In this document: positions 45,666 to 57,690 of the stretch, one piece after another
Layout of the letters: each line of letters opens with the position of its first letter
Numbering within the stretch: the stretch's first letter is position 1
Program-made: the position numbers and the translations under genes
NCBI GenBank assembly: GCA_039619475.1
Contig: CM077115.1
Span: 136,350,172 to 136,414,171 of the forward strand
Direction: 5' to 3'
DNA: 64,000 nt
DNA from: Icerya purchasi
Taxonomy: Eukaryota > Arthropoda > Insecta > Hemiptera > Monophlebidae
Notes under the pieces: model-generated
Told to the model about the DNA's origin: nothing
Seen by the model: the letters and a program-made list of their open reading frames with translations, nothing else
Database searches by the model: none

Positions 45666-47430
45666 TTCACTACTTCTTCTTTGTCTCACTCTCTTTCTAG
45701 TATCTGTTTTGTTTTTTTTTGCTTTTTTTTGTTTTTCCGTATTTACTTTATTTCTCGTTACATATAAATCTAACCTTACTTATTGTAATTGTATTTTGCA
45801 GCCTAAGAAAAAATCTATTTTCTAATTACGACTAAAAATTCAACAGACTATAAAGCGTGCAGTCAGGATTTTTTTTTAAAAATTCGGTTTAAAAGCATTT
45901 GTTTCGGAATTAATAGAAATAATAATGTTTGATCGAAAATAAATAAAAAAGTTAACCTTAAAAGGGGGCTAGCAGTCAGTCTTCTTTTTGAATGCGGTCA
46001 ATGCAATTATCATGACACGATGAGGATAATTTAAGCCAGTCGAACAACTTTGGAAAACAAAATGCCGCAAAAAAGACACCCTGAAAGACAAGGAACTCTC
46101 AGACTAAGTCCGGCATTGTAGAAAAATTATTCAAATCTCGGCTCCTGTCAGATTCGAAGTTAAAAATTTTAACACTTGAAATCGAAACATCTTCGTGTGT
46201 AACGTACACACACACATCGGAGAGGAGGCACGTTGCGAAATATGCTTCCATAGCGAACGTGTGGTTTCATTCGAGATATCGTCACGGTAATTCGACGATG
46301 AAATCTTTTCCCCGTTGTTGTCAGGGTATGGAGAAACGGTAAAATATGGTATTTTTGGTTATGCGCAAGAGGGGACCGTTTTAGAAGTACAAAAAAAATT
46401 TATTAGAAAAGAAATGTAGTAAAGATAATCTCTTCCGCATTCAGTCGGTATCAGGTACATCGTCGCGTTCGTCTTCGTCGATATTTATTTTTTTCTTATT
46501 TATAAAGTTCATTATTATCCGGAATATTAAAATATTTCCGTATGAACTATATGTTTTTCAGATTTCAACTTTTAGTCGTCAAATAAACAAAAAAACAGAC
46601 ATGAAAAATTGAATATTTCTCGGTTTTATGGGAAAAAAACGGTATCCGTCAGTACATTCAGAGGCATTCGAAGTACTAAACAGAATAAAATCGACCGATA
46701 TTATTATTGTGTCGGTAAGTATATGAATAGTAGGGAGAGAGAGCGAGTAAGGGTAGAAATATATTCGCGGAGCAATAATGGAAATGGATGATATCACTGT
46801 GATTTATTTCTGTTCTTTTCTCAGAGCGGCACAGTCAACGCCAAAGTATAAAATGTTTCTATGTCGTATATAATCGTACTCTAGGGATAAATTCGGCGAA
46901 TAGGAACGCGATGACGATATTTGGTCATTATTTCAGCCAACGTCGAAGATACACACTTTATTTTCTGTACTTAAATTAAAATTCAAACATCCCTTTATCC
47001 GCTACATCGGCACTAGATTGTAGCATAACATTCATTTTATCGCCGCCGGCTATCTGCGAACCAAAGCAACTGCAGCGTTTCGTTACGAATTTTTTCCGAC
47101 TAACCAACGGCCGACCGCCTATAATCGTAAATTACAGTTGGCGCTGTCGCACACGTATTTGCGCTAATTCGAATAAATTTAATCCACTTATAATATCTCG
47201 CTCGATATCGGCCTGTCGGTTGCAAAAAAATTCCGCTAACCCTTCTTAGATATTTTCATAACTAAACAGTGTTGTAAAAATGTGTTTTTTTTCGTTTTTT
47301 GTGTGTTTTATTTGTGTGTGTCCTTGATAAAAGCGGCCACTATCCGAGATCTCGGGGTAAATTTTAGGTTTACACTTGATTTCTGAAGTTATATATGCAT
47401 ATATAAAATTAAATGCTCTAGGATAGCAGC
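45666..47430. other. Unassigned DNA, partly less A+T-rich
   Basis: Patches at about 46180-46330 and 46850-47230 are less A+T-rich and not obviously repetitive. The frames 46579-46797 and 46609-46791 lie on opposite strands and have no recognisable motifs. Confidence 0.35.
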
Positions 47431-47434
47431 TGAA

Positions 47435-48545
47435 CTTCCCGTATTTCAATAATCTCCCTTATTTTTCCTTCGACTTCACTGATTATCATCCTCCTAAGGT
47501 ATTTATCCTTCCCTCATTTGCTAAAAATTTCCCCCAAGCCGTAATTAAACAGATATTCTATAGCACTATCAATATTTTTTCCTCATGTTACCATTTACAC
47601 GGATGGTTTGAGGGAGCCTGGTGGTGTTGGTGCTTCCTTCATCCTTCCTGATTTTAACCTCTCAGAATCTTTTCGCCTTCCTTATTTCTGTTCTATATTC
47701 ATAAACGAATTATTGACCATCCTACGTTCTATTATTTTTATTTCCTCGAATCATTTTTCCTCTAAATTTTTAATTATCTCTAATTCTTTGAGCGCCTTTC
47801 AGACCATATCCTCTCCCCTTACTGATCATTCGTATGACACTTTGTTGTTCTCCTTATACGTTCACTCATTCACAATCTTTCCTATCTCCGTTCAATCAAT
47901 ATTGATTTGCTGTGGGTACCTAGTCACTTGGGCATATTTGGTAATGAAGCGGCTGATTCCTTGGCTCGGGCTGCTGCTGTTTCCTCTCGTCTTTTTTTTT
48001 TTTTTTAAATTCCATCCCATAACCTCCTATCAATTTGTAACAGCTTTCATATCAGCTATTGGTGTCGGACACCTATGCTTTCTCCTTTTCTAATAATTAT
48101 TCATTTCATCCGTCTGTTCAGCCTACTCTTCCTGCATGTTCATGCTTTTGCATCTCTCCCTTCGGCGTTCTGATGTTGTTTCCATTGTTCGTATGCGCTT
48201 TGGCTATTCTTTGCTGCCTTCCGCCAGATTTCGTTTTTCCTTGATTTCTTCTTCACACTTTCCTCTCCATCATCCGGATGATGCAGTTATTTGCGACGCC
48301 GATCATGTGTTTTTCCAGTGTTCATTTCTCTCCGTGTAGCGTTCTGCCTTGTATTCTTATTTGCTGAAGCTTGGACTTCCTACTCCTTATTGTGTTTCAT
48401 ATATCCTGCCATTTTCTTCCCCACTAATTATTCCTGCTATTTGTTCCTTTTTAGATAAAATTTTTGATCGGATTAAAATATAACCGACTTATTTTCTTAC
48501 CCTTTGTTTCTGGGTAAAGGTCCTTGGTTGACGAGTCCAAAAAAA
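47435..48545 (+). pseudogene. RNase H LINE 3' part with C-terminus and A-rich tail
   Basis: Plus frames read IYTDGLREPGGVGASF near 47596-47642, with the first RNase H Asp intact, then FSSKFLIISNSLSAF for the second. After a frameshift they give IDLLWVPSHLGIFGNEAADS and LARAAA near 47902-47980. A T-run at about 47992-48006 may be the cause of a further shift. The next segment has HLSLRRSDVVSIVRMRFGYS, DDAVICDADHVFFQC and LLKLGLPTPY. The 3' UTR has GGTCCTTGGTTGACGAGTCC and an A-rich tail to about 48620. It is the best-preserved RNase H copy of this family in the window. The RT is missing (5' truncation). Confidence 0.8.
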
Positions 48546-48620
48546 ATAAATAAAAAAAATAAAAAAAAAAATTAATAAAAAAATAAAATAAACTTAATAA
48601 AAAAAATAAAATAAAACTTC

Positions 48621-49583
48621 CGGGTAGACCATAATTTTAATGAAAGAGTTGATTTTAATCGACTACATCGTATGTTATCATTCTTAGTTTATAGTTTGCG
48701 TTACTCTCATTTCGCATTATTCACAATTTCTGTTACACATAAAAACGTTATTTATGATGGATACAACATTTTCATATTGTCCTCGGCGTAAACAAGACCG
48801 GCTTCAATTTAGTCCCCTTGACGGAATTTTAACGTCTAATCTAGCTAAACAAATTGTCCTCGCTTTGTGCCGATAATAAAGAAATTCGCGTCATATCATA
48901 ACACAAAATGCTGGAGCTCTCCCGAAATCTGAATTTTTAAAAAAAAATATTGTATCCCCCCCCCCCCCGGACAACAATAGGTTCATGCCAAATTGTGCTA
49001 TAACAAAAAAGGTTATGTCTCTACCTACCCAGGTGGATAATTACTATCATCTATATCATTTAATGTTTTAAGATTTTCACCGCATGAACTATATTCATTG
49101 TATTGCGTCGATGATTTCAAGTCAAATATAAACTGTTTTTGTTTTCAATGCCGGTGCATCTTACTTATTTTCAGGATCATCTTAAATAGAAGATTGCAGT
49201 TTTACATAATAAAAAATAATGAAAAAAAGAGATTACGAATAAATAGGAAAATACTTAATTTACTTCATGTTAAAGGGCTATGCTGTAGCAATGTTAAATA
49301 CACAGTTCTAATATCAAAGCTTTAAAACTTACACAAGAGATAAATCAAATATGAGATGAAGCAAAAAAAAGTATAATACACGTAACCTTAAATTATAATT
49401 GGGTTGGACACGAATAATAATAATAGTTTCGGTTTAGAAGCAAAAATAAGTTGTATTATTATTGATCGTACCTAGTAGTTTAAATATTTTAAAACTACGG
49501 TCGACAGATCACAAACTACGCGTTGAGGCCATATTTTTACTATTGAATTAGTGATCAGATAATCTATATTAGCCATTTATGTA
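48621..49583. other. Unassigned A+T-rich DNA
   Basis: A C-run lies at about 48956-48968. The frame 49098-49325 has no recognisable domain. Confidence 0.35.
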
Positions 49584-49587
49584 TTAA

Positions 49588-50723
49588 TTACAACGTAATT
49601 CTTAGGCTACCCCCCATTAGAAAAAATGTCCCAATATTATGTAACGCAAAATGTCCCAATTTTATGTAACGTTTGTTATACGAGTACGAGTATTTTGTAG
49701 GATTTTTGTTACTGTTATTTAAAAAATGTCTTAATTTTATATAATGAAAGTGAAATGTTAGGATAGGATTTTTGTGGTTATGTTATTTTTGTGTATGTCG
49801 ATGCCAGTAAGAATTACGTTGTAAATTTTGATCATTTTATACAAAGTATAGAAAAGAAAGAGACAGACATGAAAGCAAGAGGGGTCCAGGGGTAAAATGG
49901 CCGAGTTTATATATACATATATATATATGGTCGTCGTGATAGCCTAGTTGCTAGAGCGCTTGACTTCCGATATGGAGGTCACGGGTTCGATCCCGAGCGA
50001 CGACGAACTTATTACAAGAATTAAATAAAATAAATAATCGCTAATAGTCACGTGGAAGGCAATGGCAAACCACCACGTACAACATCATATGCGTGCTAGG
50101 TCAGTACATAGCAGACCCACACGGGACTGCACTTGTAGCGCGATAAATCGAACATTTATAATCAGTTCCGAATGTAGTCTTCTTGCGTGTGTACATACGC
50201 GTTGCATATAATAATTACCTAGTACACTACCTATATCTATACAGCTGAGATGTACGAATAGGTAGTTGCCGACGCTCAGAAGCTGAGTATGGCACTATAA
50301 AGAAAGATATATATATATATATACTCGGCCGTTTTGGCCTCGCAAGGGGCTGTGCCCCTTGACCCCTCTTGCTTTCATTTCTGTCTCTTTCTCTTCTATA
50401 CTTTGTATAAAATGATCAAAATTTACAACGTAATTCTTACTGGCATCAACACACACAAAAAATAACATAACCACAAAAATCCTATTCTAACATTTACCTT
50501 CCGTTATATAAAATTAAGACATTTTTTCGTTACATTTTTCGTTACATATTTCATTACATAAAATTGTGACATTTTTTAAATAACAATAACAAAAATCCTA
50601 CAAAATATAACAAACGTTACATAAAATTGGGACATTTTTCTGGGACATTTTTTGGGACATTTAGCGTTACATAAAATTGGGACATTTTTTTGAATGGGGG
50701 GTAGCCTAAGAATTACGTTGTAA
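49588..50723. mobile_element. Complete TTAA-flanked foldback element (copy 3)
   Basis: It is flanked by TTAA at 49584-49587 and 50724-50727. The ends are TTACAACGTAATTCTTAGGC and its exact complement, continuing into CTACCCCCCATT on both sides. The arms are about 320 bp (left) and 400 bp (right). The 16-mer TACAACGTAATTCTTA occurs four times: at both ends and, inverted, inside each arm (49808-49823 and about 50424-50439). The arms also contain repeats built on GTCCCAATTTTATGTAACG. The middle holds (TA)n and a SINE. No transposase is present. A TTAA duplication fits piggyBac- or Kolobok-type mobilisation but does not prove it, because the ends are themselves palindromic there. Confidence 0.82.
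49930..50315 (+). mobile_element. tRNA-derived SINE in the loop of the foldback
   Basis: The head 49930-50004 folds like a tRNA. GTCGTCG pairs with CGACGAC over 7 bp. The A box is TAGCCTAGTTG and the B box GGGTTCGATCC. GACTTCC pairs with GGAGGTC around a short loop in place of a normal anticodon arm. The body follows, with GTGGAAGGCAATGGCAAACC, and ends near GAGTATGGCACTATAAAG before a (TA)n. It is not a functional tRNA gene because the anticodon arm is aberrant and a long 3' body is attached. It would be transcribed by RNA polymerase III and moved by a LINE. It sits between (TA)n tracts that separate the foldback arms. Confidence 0.85.
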
Positions 50724-50727
50724 TTAA

Positions 50728-51070
50728 TTATTTATATATTTGTATATTTATTTATATTTAATACAATTTAACATGATTTTTAAATTTTTATACTTTTAAT
50801 TGGAAATAATTGTTCATTTTAGTGAGTGTACAGATGTAGCTGATAAATTTGTACATAAAGACGTATGTGGAGAGGATGATTAAAAGGAAAAGTATAGTAT
50901 ATATTTTTTACCTAATTCAAAAGAAAAAAAAAAATAGGTGCGTATATTTAATTGTAATACATTTATGCGAATAATGAATAAACTAAACATTGCAATGTAA
51001 CTTAATAGAATGAAGTTTTAAAATTACATTTAGATTAACTATATATTTCTTTATTTCTTATTGTATATAT
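50728..51070. other. Unassigned A+T-rich DNA
   Basis: Nothing recognised. Confidence 0.35.
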
Positions 51071-51715
51071 CGTCGCGATAGCCTAGTAATTACTAATCTT
51101 ACTTTTCTTTGACCTTGTACAAAATTCAAATTACCGTTAATCAGGTTTAAATCTTAAATAATAGCGTCATTATTCCTGTTCATCGTTTACGCAGGAATTT
51201 AATTTGAGAAACCTGTAAGTCAAAATTTCCAAATCGCAGTATATAGGTTTGGATTTAAAAGTTCTGAATGAAGCGATATCATTTTCTAAGAGAGGATGTG
51301 CTCGACAGTATCCTCCCTTATTTCTCCTAACGCTCTCCCAAGAACTAGTTGCTTCCTATGTAAGCCTTTTCCGTAGAGGTCTGCGCAAATTACGTGGTAC
51401 GATCTAGTGTTCATCTTATACACTTATTGAACTCTTAGTTGTATTTGTGCGATTCAGAACTTGTGACTAACTATATTCGTACATTCTTCTATGTATGGTA
51501 TTCGTGACAGTATTATGCAATATGGGTGAGTAGGCGGACATATATAGGATTGCATTCGTGTAAATCAAACAATCACAATATCCAAGTGTAGTCTTTTGCG
51601 TATACATTTACATTGCATAAAACAACTGTTATGAACACTACTGTGCCTATGCCTGTACAACTCTTCTAGTCGCCGACGCTCAGAAACTGAGTATGGCACT
51701 ACAAAGATAGAAGAA
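51071..51715 (+). mobile_element. SINE copy, interrupted
   Basis: The head CGTCGCGATAGCCTAGTAAT at 51071-51090 matches the SINE start. The tail at about 51505-51715 matches its second half, including CCGACGCTCAGAAACTGAGT and ATGGCACTACAAAG. About 300 extra bases lie between. They do not match the SINE and I could not identify them. Confidence 0.65.
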
Positions 51716-52084
51716 GAAAGTGATGCGAAACTTACATTGATAGAAAAACGTAACGGTATTATAGGAATAAATAGTATATCGTAGGTGAACTTACAAAAAT
51801 AAGATACCCTTGGGTGTTAAATTAAGATGTTCAAACGGAACGGTTAATTAAAAAAAAAATTACTGATAATTTCAGAAAGTGTTATTATAGCCTTCAGAAT
51901 ACAAATGGAACGATACCCCCCGGACTGTATTTCTTGTAAGGTTAAGAGTGGAGGATTGTTAAGCACCGGAAATACCGAAAAGATGTGACATGATGGAATT
52001 TGTGTACTTGCGGAAAACTGGGTGGTTCTGCTGATATAACAGAAATAAATTACACGACGAATTGTGTAAGACGTACGTAATATA

Positions 52085-52146
<62 letters not shown>

Positions 52147-52331
52147 ATTATTCGCAAATATTGCACAGGTAGTTTCCGATACAGCGAATGAAGGCGCAGT
52201 TGTTTTATTCAGATTCGTAAAAATGAATTCGTTTAAATACTAACCGACTTATCCAAAAAGTAGACCGACTAAATATCGGCAACAAAAAAGGTAAATAAAT
52301 AAAAAAAATAAAATATATTTCTTTTTCGGCT
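51716..52331. other. Unassigned DNA with a 57-bp (TA)n
   Basis: A long TA microsatellite at about 52088-52144. The rest is A+T-rich without features. Confidence 0.4.
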
Positions 52332-52335
52332 TTAA

Positions 52336-52539
52336 CCCTTAAATGCTCCCACGTAGAAAAAGCAAAGAGAACATTTTTTTGCATATTTTATTTAGAAAGC
52401 TTTTGATAATGCCCACGAATCCCAAACTTGTATATATTTAAAACTACTAGAATTTTTTCCTTATCGATTTAACACGAAGTATTTAAAAATGACACTTCAA
52501 AGTTGATGTGCATTACAATGCACATGGGACGTTTAAGGG
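52336..52539. mobile_element. Possible piggyBac-like MITE
   Basis: It is preceded by TTAA at 52332-52335. The left end is CCCTTAAATGCTCCCACG and the complement of the right end is CCCCTTAAACGTCCCAT, an imperfect inverted repeat. The right target copy reads GTAA, not TTAA. The interior has the palindrome GTGCATTACAATGCAC at 52509-52524. 204 bp and non-coding. Confidence 0.45.
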
Positions 52540-54290
52540 GTAAGCAGTCTCTTGTATCTATACCTTATTTTTCGGATTAACCTCGATTGCTCATTTATCG
52601 CCTCCGATCGGCCATTGTAAAAGAAAATTTTCAATCGTGGATCGCCAACCTTCAATTTGGAGACGGCGGATAAAGAAGAAGAAGAAGAATATGCAGAAGA
52701 AACTTCAATTAATCACAGTTACGCTCGAAAATGAATGTTGCCGAATTGTGTGACGTGAACCGGAAGTAAATGACATCATTTGTTCAAATTTAACAGAATT
52801 TTTAAAACATACATAAAAACATACATAAAAACATACATAAAAAAAATACATAAAAACAAACACACGTATTCGTTTGAAAGGGGTTTTATTTTTCCTTTTT
52901 CTTTTTGGACTTCCTATATTGGACAAACAACGTGAATGTATCGATGATTTGCAGAATAATATAACTCGTAAAATTTCACGGAATTAATAAAACCGGAAGA
53001 AGAGAATTCTATTGAGAAAGAAAGATAATTCAAAAGTATCTTTTTAAGAGGAACATAGGTCACACAGTGGTACGGAAGATGTCGATACGCGAGGCGGAAA
53101 AACGAAATGTTGTAGATAGGATGGGTTGCAGAAAAAAAATCAAACGAGAGAAGCTAATAGCCGTAAACAGAAGGCACTATAGAGGAGATGATTAAGGCTC
53201 GGGCTCAGAGACATTCGTCAAAACGGCGGTCGTCTATGTGTTGCAGCAATGTGTACGTCCTGCGCGTTTAAAAACGAGGGAAAAATTAAAGAAAATGCTG
53301 GCGAATTTTGCTGTCCGAAAGTAATTTCGTGTGCCTGGAACAGAGCAATTTGTAACAGCTTGAAGGATAGAAATTTAATATGGGCGCGATAATATAAAAG
53401 ATGAAAGAAAATTGAGGACCGTTTGAAAGGAAAGTCGACACTGACGAGTAGTAAATATATATCCAAACGGAGCAAGAGGAAACAAGACAAAGCGAAATTG
53501 AGGCACCGAATACAATTTATTGTTATCCGCTACTGGCCGCACTTTCAGCCTCCGGCAGCAACTGCCGCTCGTCCTATAATTAAAACGAACCGTATAGCCA
53601 TTCCCGGCCTTTTCAACACGCGTCCCTATCTCCCCCGCCCCCCTCTTTTCGCGTGTCTACAACATGATAGTGCGCACAATTACCATCGACGACAAGGATA
53701 CCGACAGGCTGAAGATGACGATAGCATTCGAGCGAACTTTCTAGACCATCCGTTCCCTTTTTCTTGGTCGAATTGAAAGTTTATTTACACGTCGTCGTAA
53801 TAGAAGCGCGCGTTTTCCTTCTGTCGCAAGTTTTGTCTAGCCAATATTGCGAAAACTTTTTTTGCTAGGAGATCTGTTGTGCGGTTTTCAGGAAATTGGT
53901 TTAAATCGACCCCCCCCTCTCCGTTAGTTCGCCGGAAAATAAATCTATCAAGCTGAAGGTGAATTAGATAAAAATTTTCCAATAGGTATGTCCGAAATAA
54001 TCATCGTCATCCGCAATCCGCTAATAACGCGTAGTTTTTCATAAAAGGTCAGTCGCGATAACACTTTTATTTTTGGTTCTTCCCTTCTTCTTAAATGGTA
54101 ATAATATAATTCGATAAATGAAAATCAGCTGAATGGAAATTTATCAGTGTGTTACTAGCACAAGTTTCGCGAACGCTCTGTCATTTTGCATCGAAAGTCC
54201 TGCTTTTGTCATGACTTTTTGCATACTCCCCTATTTCATAAATGTCTCATGGCAATGCGCTATCTATGCTGTAAGTTGTAGTTCGAAATA
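52540..54290. other. Unassigned, partly less A+T-rich DNA
   Basis: A GAA-rich run lies at about 52671-52690. The block 53180-53800 has a higher G+C content with open frames on both strands, but I see neither splice sites nor a known domain, so I do not call a gene. It may be a conserved non-coding region. Confidence 0.35.
52805..52860. repeat. 11-bp tandem repeat
   Basis: About five units of AAAACATACAT, the last ones diverged. Confidence 0.85.
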
Positions 54291-54299
54291 AAACAAGTA

Positions 54300-54780
54300 T
54301 GTGTAACGATGAGAATGAGAAATCCTGTTACCGGTCAGGAGTGAGTAGCCCCTCTCCAGCAAGGACCATTGATGGCGGCGAAGTATGCACCCCTCGGTGA
54401 TTGATTCCGATAAGCGGTATGGGGGTTTGTGTTTTTTATTGTTTTAAGTTTTTGTATTTTCCGAAAAATTACATCATCAGTCCAACAGACTTAAAAGAGA
54501 CTATAAAAAGGGAAGGGAGCAGAAAAATATCGGAACCTAATTCGGCCAGATATTAGGTTTATTTAAAAATTAATTTTTTGTTAATTTCTTTTTATTCGTC
54601 CCATATACATTTCTGTGCCCCTGGTCTCATCTCAACTATTTAAAACCCTCATATTTCGTGTAGTGGACCGAATTGTGAATCTAAACCATTCTTGAATCCA
54701 CTTGAACACACAAAAAATTTCATCAAAATCGGTCCAGCCGTTTAGGAGGAGTTCAGTCACAAACACACGCATAGAAGAAC

Positions 54781-54810
<30 letters not shown>
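54300..54810 (+). mobile_element. Possible non-autonomous retroelement ending in (TA)n
   Basis: The 3' part has TTTCATCAAAATCGGTCCAG and CCGTTTAGGAGGAGTTC shortly before a (TA)n tail at about 54781-54808. Near-identical strings are familiar from the 3' ends of many insect LINE and SINE families. The 5' boundary is not clear and no coding frame is visible. Confidence 0.4.
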
Positions 54811-54812
<2 letters not shown>

Positions 54813-57554
54813 GCAATTTCTTTTGTAATACTATTTCTGACGAAAGAATAGAGTCAACTTGGTTTAATTTGTATAATTATTTTATTTATTTTTCATTCGT
54901 TCAACTATTTTAATTCCTTTTTAATTGAAGTTAAATATAGCACAAATCACGTTTTCATGGTGTTAAAAATAATCGAACCATTTTTTAATAAAATATCATA
55001 TTTTTTTTTTAAATAATATATGGAGTCATTTTAAAGTGTACTTTTGATTTTATACTCTACGAAAAATATTTGTGTGTAAATTACAATACCTTTCTATACA
55101 TTATAATTACCGTAATTAATTGCGCCAAATTAAATATTGCAGAGTGTTTACTCGCTGTTTTAATGCAAAAAGTTGATTAATTTGTATCGTTTAAAACGGG
55201 CGCTACTTTCACAGGCTTCTTTATAGCTGGAAGGTAAATTTAACATTAATATAAACACAACTTTTGTTTTAATTTACTGTTTGTGTACTTTACTGTTGAC
55301 TACACTACTTGATCGTATCTTCGATTTAACTGGAAAGTAAAAATGAAATTTACAGTTTCGTATAATTTTTTAATAAGGAAATGTTACAATTATATTATTA
55401 TCAAAATTGTCAGTCCTATTTCTTTGTCTAACATCGAAACGGCATAGCCTATTAGAAAACGTTTTGAAAGCTGATACCACGAATAATAAAACACGTGTGA
55501 TTTATCTGAGGACGAACGAGTTTGAAAGAGTCGGATCAAAATAAGAAGACGGTCTTCGTATTTGGAAAAAATTATTAAGATTCGGCGATTTATAACAAGT
55601 TCGAAAGTATAATATACACGAACTAATATATACGCGTGGTTCCGATGCGTTAATTAATTACGACGCACTTTCACGATTTGTTCGGTTTATTCAGTTGGAA
55701 AATAATAATAAAATATGTAATGTAATTAAATAAATTAGGGAGATTACGAATCATTTTTCCTGAAGCACTTAGTATGCATTATAATGTTACGCGGATTAAT
55801 TCACAGGGTACTTAATATCTGTATGTTCCATAAAGGAATAGGATTCTTCTTGTAGTCGTACAATTCTCTCTATGATAATTGTTCGCACTTGGGAAAATTA
55901 TACAGATTCTTGTTATATGCGTGGAAAAAAAAAAAAAAAGAAATTAAAAACAAATCTACGACTGAATTAATTATGCAGGTAAATTGAAGAATTTCAATAA
56001 CTGTCGTATTAAAAATTCGCGCAGTGGAACAACACTTAAGTAAAAATATGTTATAAACGCTTTACTGATATCGCGAAAAATATATCAGTTGATAATAGAT
56101 ATGTTATCAGGTGTTATTGCTTATGTGAGGGCTGACAGTGCAAATATCACGGTACCATTTTAAAACATATACTTGCGGATTGAATAATCGGTGAAAAATA
56201 TTTAACGAGTTATTAACAGAAAAAATGTAAACGAAATTGTTACTTTTTTTCAATAATTCCATCGCTAGCAAATGTACACACAGAAAACATACAATTATTT
56301 CTACTATAATTTGACTTTTTTCCCTTGCCTTCCGGTGATTTATATCAAAAATTACATATTAAAAATTGTCGCTTGACAATTTCGATTTTAAGGATGTGTA
56401 GAAAAAGTTCGTTAATTTTTCCGATTTTGTTAGAAAGAAAATTTAAATCGTAGAAATTCCTACGAGTCTGCACAGTGAGAGTAAAATAGTTTTACGCCGT
56501 ATGTAAGGTAGAAAAATGAGGAAATATTTAGTAAATATCATTTCGAGAATGTACCAGTTATTTTGATGTAAATGATTTTAGAGTTTGTGTTATATGTACC
56601 GCTAGGAGCGAAAAGAGCATTATGCAGGATATACCGTTGAAACGTAAAGAACCGTTCGTTACTAAGAACTGCGTAGAAGTCCGCGCGGCAGTGATTTTTT
56701 AACAAAACACTAATTCACCCGAATCCGCTTATTTAAGGTTTTCGCATTTTTCTGTTACAAATTCGATTTTTATGCGTGATTTCGACATTTTTAAATATTG
56801 CTTATTTTTTAAAACTTTTCATCTGTTATATACAGATATCATTTAAGCCAATATTGAATATTGTATTTACTTGACAACGCACTGGGACTTTTTTTGTTCT
56901 GAGGGCGATGAATTTGGGCAAATTTAAGAATATTTTTAAGGAATAAAAAGAATATTACTAAAAATATTTTATACCAGCGAAGGGGAAAAAATTGAATAAA
57001 ATAAAATTTGACATTACACAAAAAAAACAAGACAAATTATTCTCTTTACAACGCTTACACAAGTTTAAAAATAAATTACAACATTAAACAGCGATATTAC
57101 GAAAATCGAAAAAAAATCTAATAATTTAATCGCAAACTACAATTTTTTCCCTCGGCGAATGTAACAGGCAACGAGCCTAACCCCGTTGATTTAAATAATA
57201 TTCGTTGACGCGTAAAATCGTTATTTTTACGAACATTAAAAATGGTGAAAAAGGAATAATTCGAAATAGTTGTTAGTGGTTAATATTAAATTTGTGCTGG
57301 TAAAATAATAAAAACAACATTTTTCAGAATGTGAAGAAAAAAGAAGAATGCATACTTAATCAAATATGGATCTCGATAATATTATTTACCCACATAGCTA
57401 GATCCCGGGGAAAACTGGAAAACGGTATTGTGTAACATAGTGTAATAGTAAATAAAATAATTAAAAATTGCAACAATAAAACATAAATAAAAACAATTTC
57501 GAATAATTTATACAATTTAAATCGTATAACTTCAAACAGTAGTCGATCATGCTT

Positions 57555-57556
<2 letters not shown>
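54811..57556. other. Probable intron, nothing recognised
   Basis: Uniformly A+T-rich with short homopolymers. No motif was found. Confidence 0.35.

Positions 57557-57559
<3 letters not shown>

Positions 57560-57608
<49 letters not shown>
57560..57608. repeat. (TA)n at the 3' end of the R1-type LINE
   Basis: 49 bp of TA followed by an A-tail (T-run on plus) at 57608-57619. A shorter (TA)n lies at the other end of the LINE, at 61857-61873. Confidence 0.95.
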
Positions 57609-57616
<8 letters not shown>

Positions 57617-57690
57617 TTTATTATTACTTTAATAAGGAAATATAACAAACTAGAGTAGCCTGCGAATTAGCTTATGGCTACCAGTAGCGA

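Noticed and set aside
46609..46797. Frames on both strands, with GTAAGT near 46711
   Set aside because: No recognisable motif and no acceptor; overlapping frames on both strands suggest chance.
49930..50004. tRNA gene
   Set aside because: The anticodon arm is abnormal, and the same head with the same 3' body recurs at 63043 (and as a fragment at 51071), so it is a SINE head.
53218..53776. Overlapping frames on both strands
   Set aside because: Higher G+C content lengthens random frames; no domain or splice evidence.
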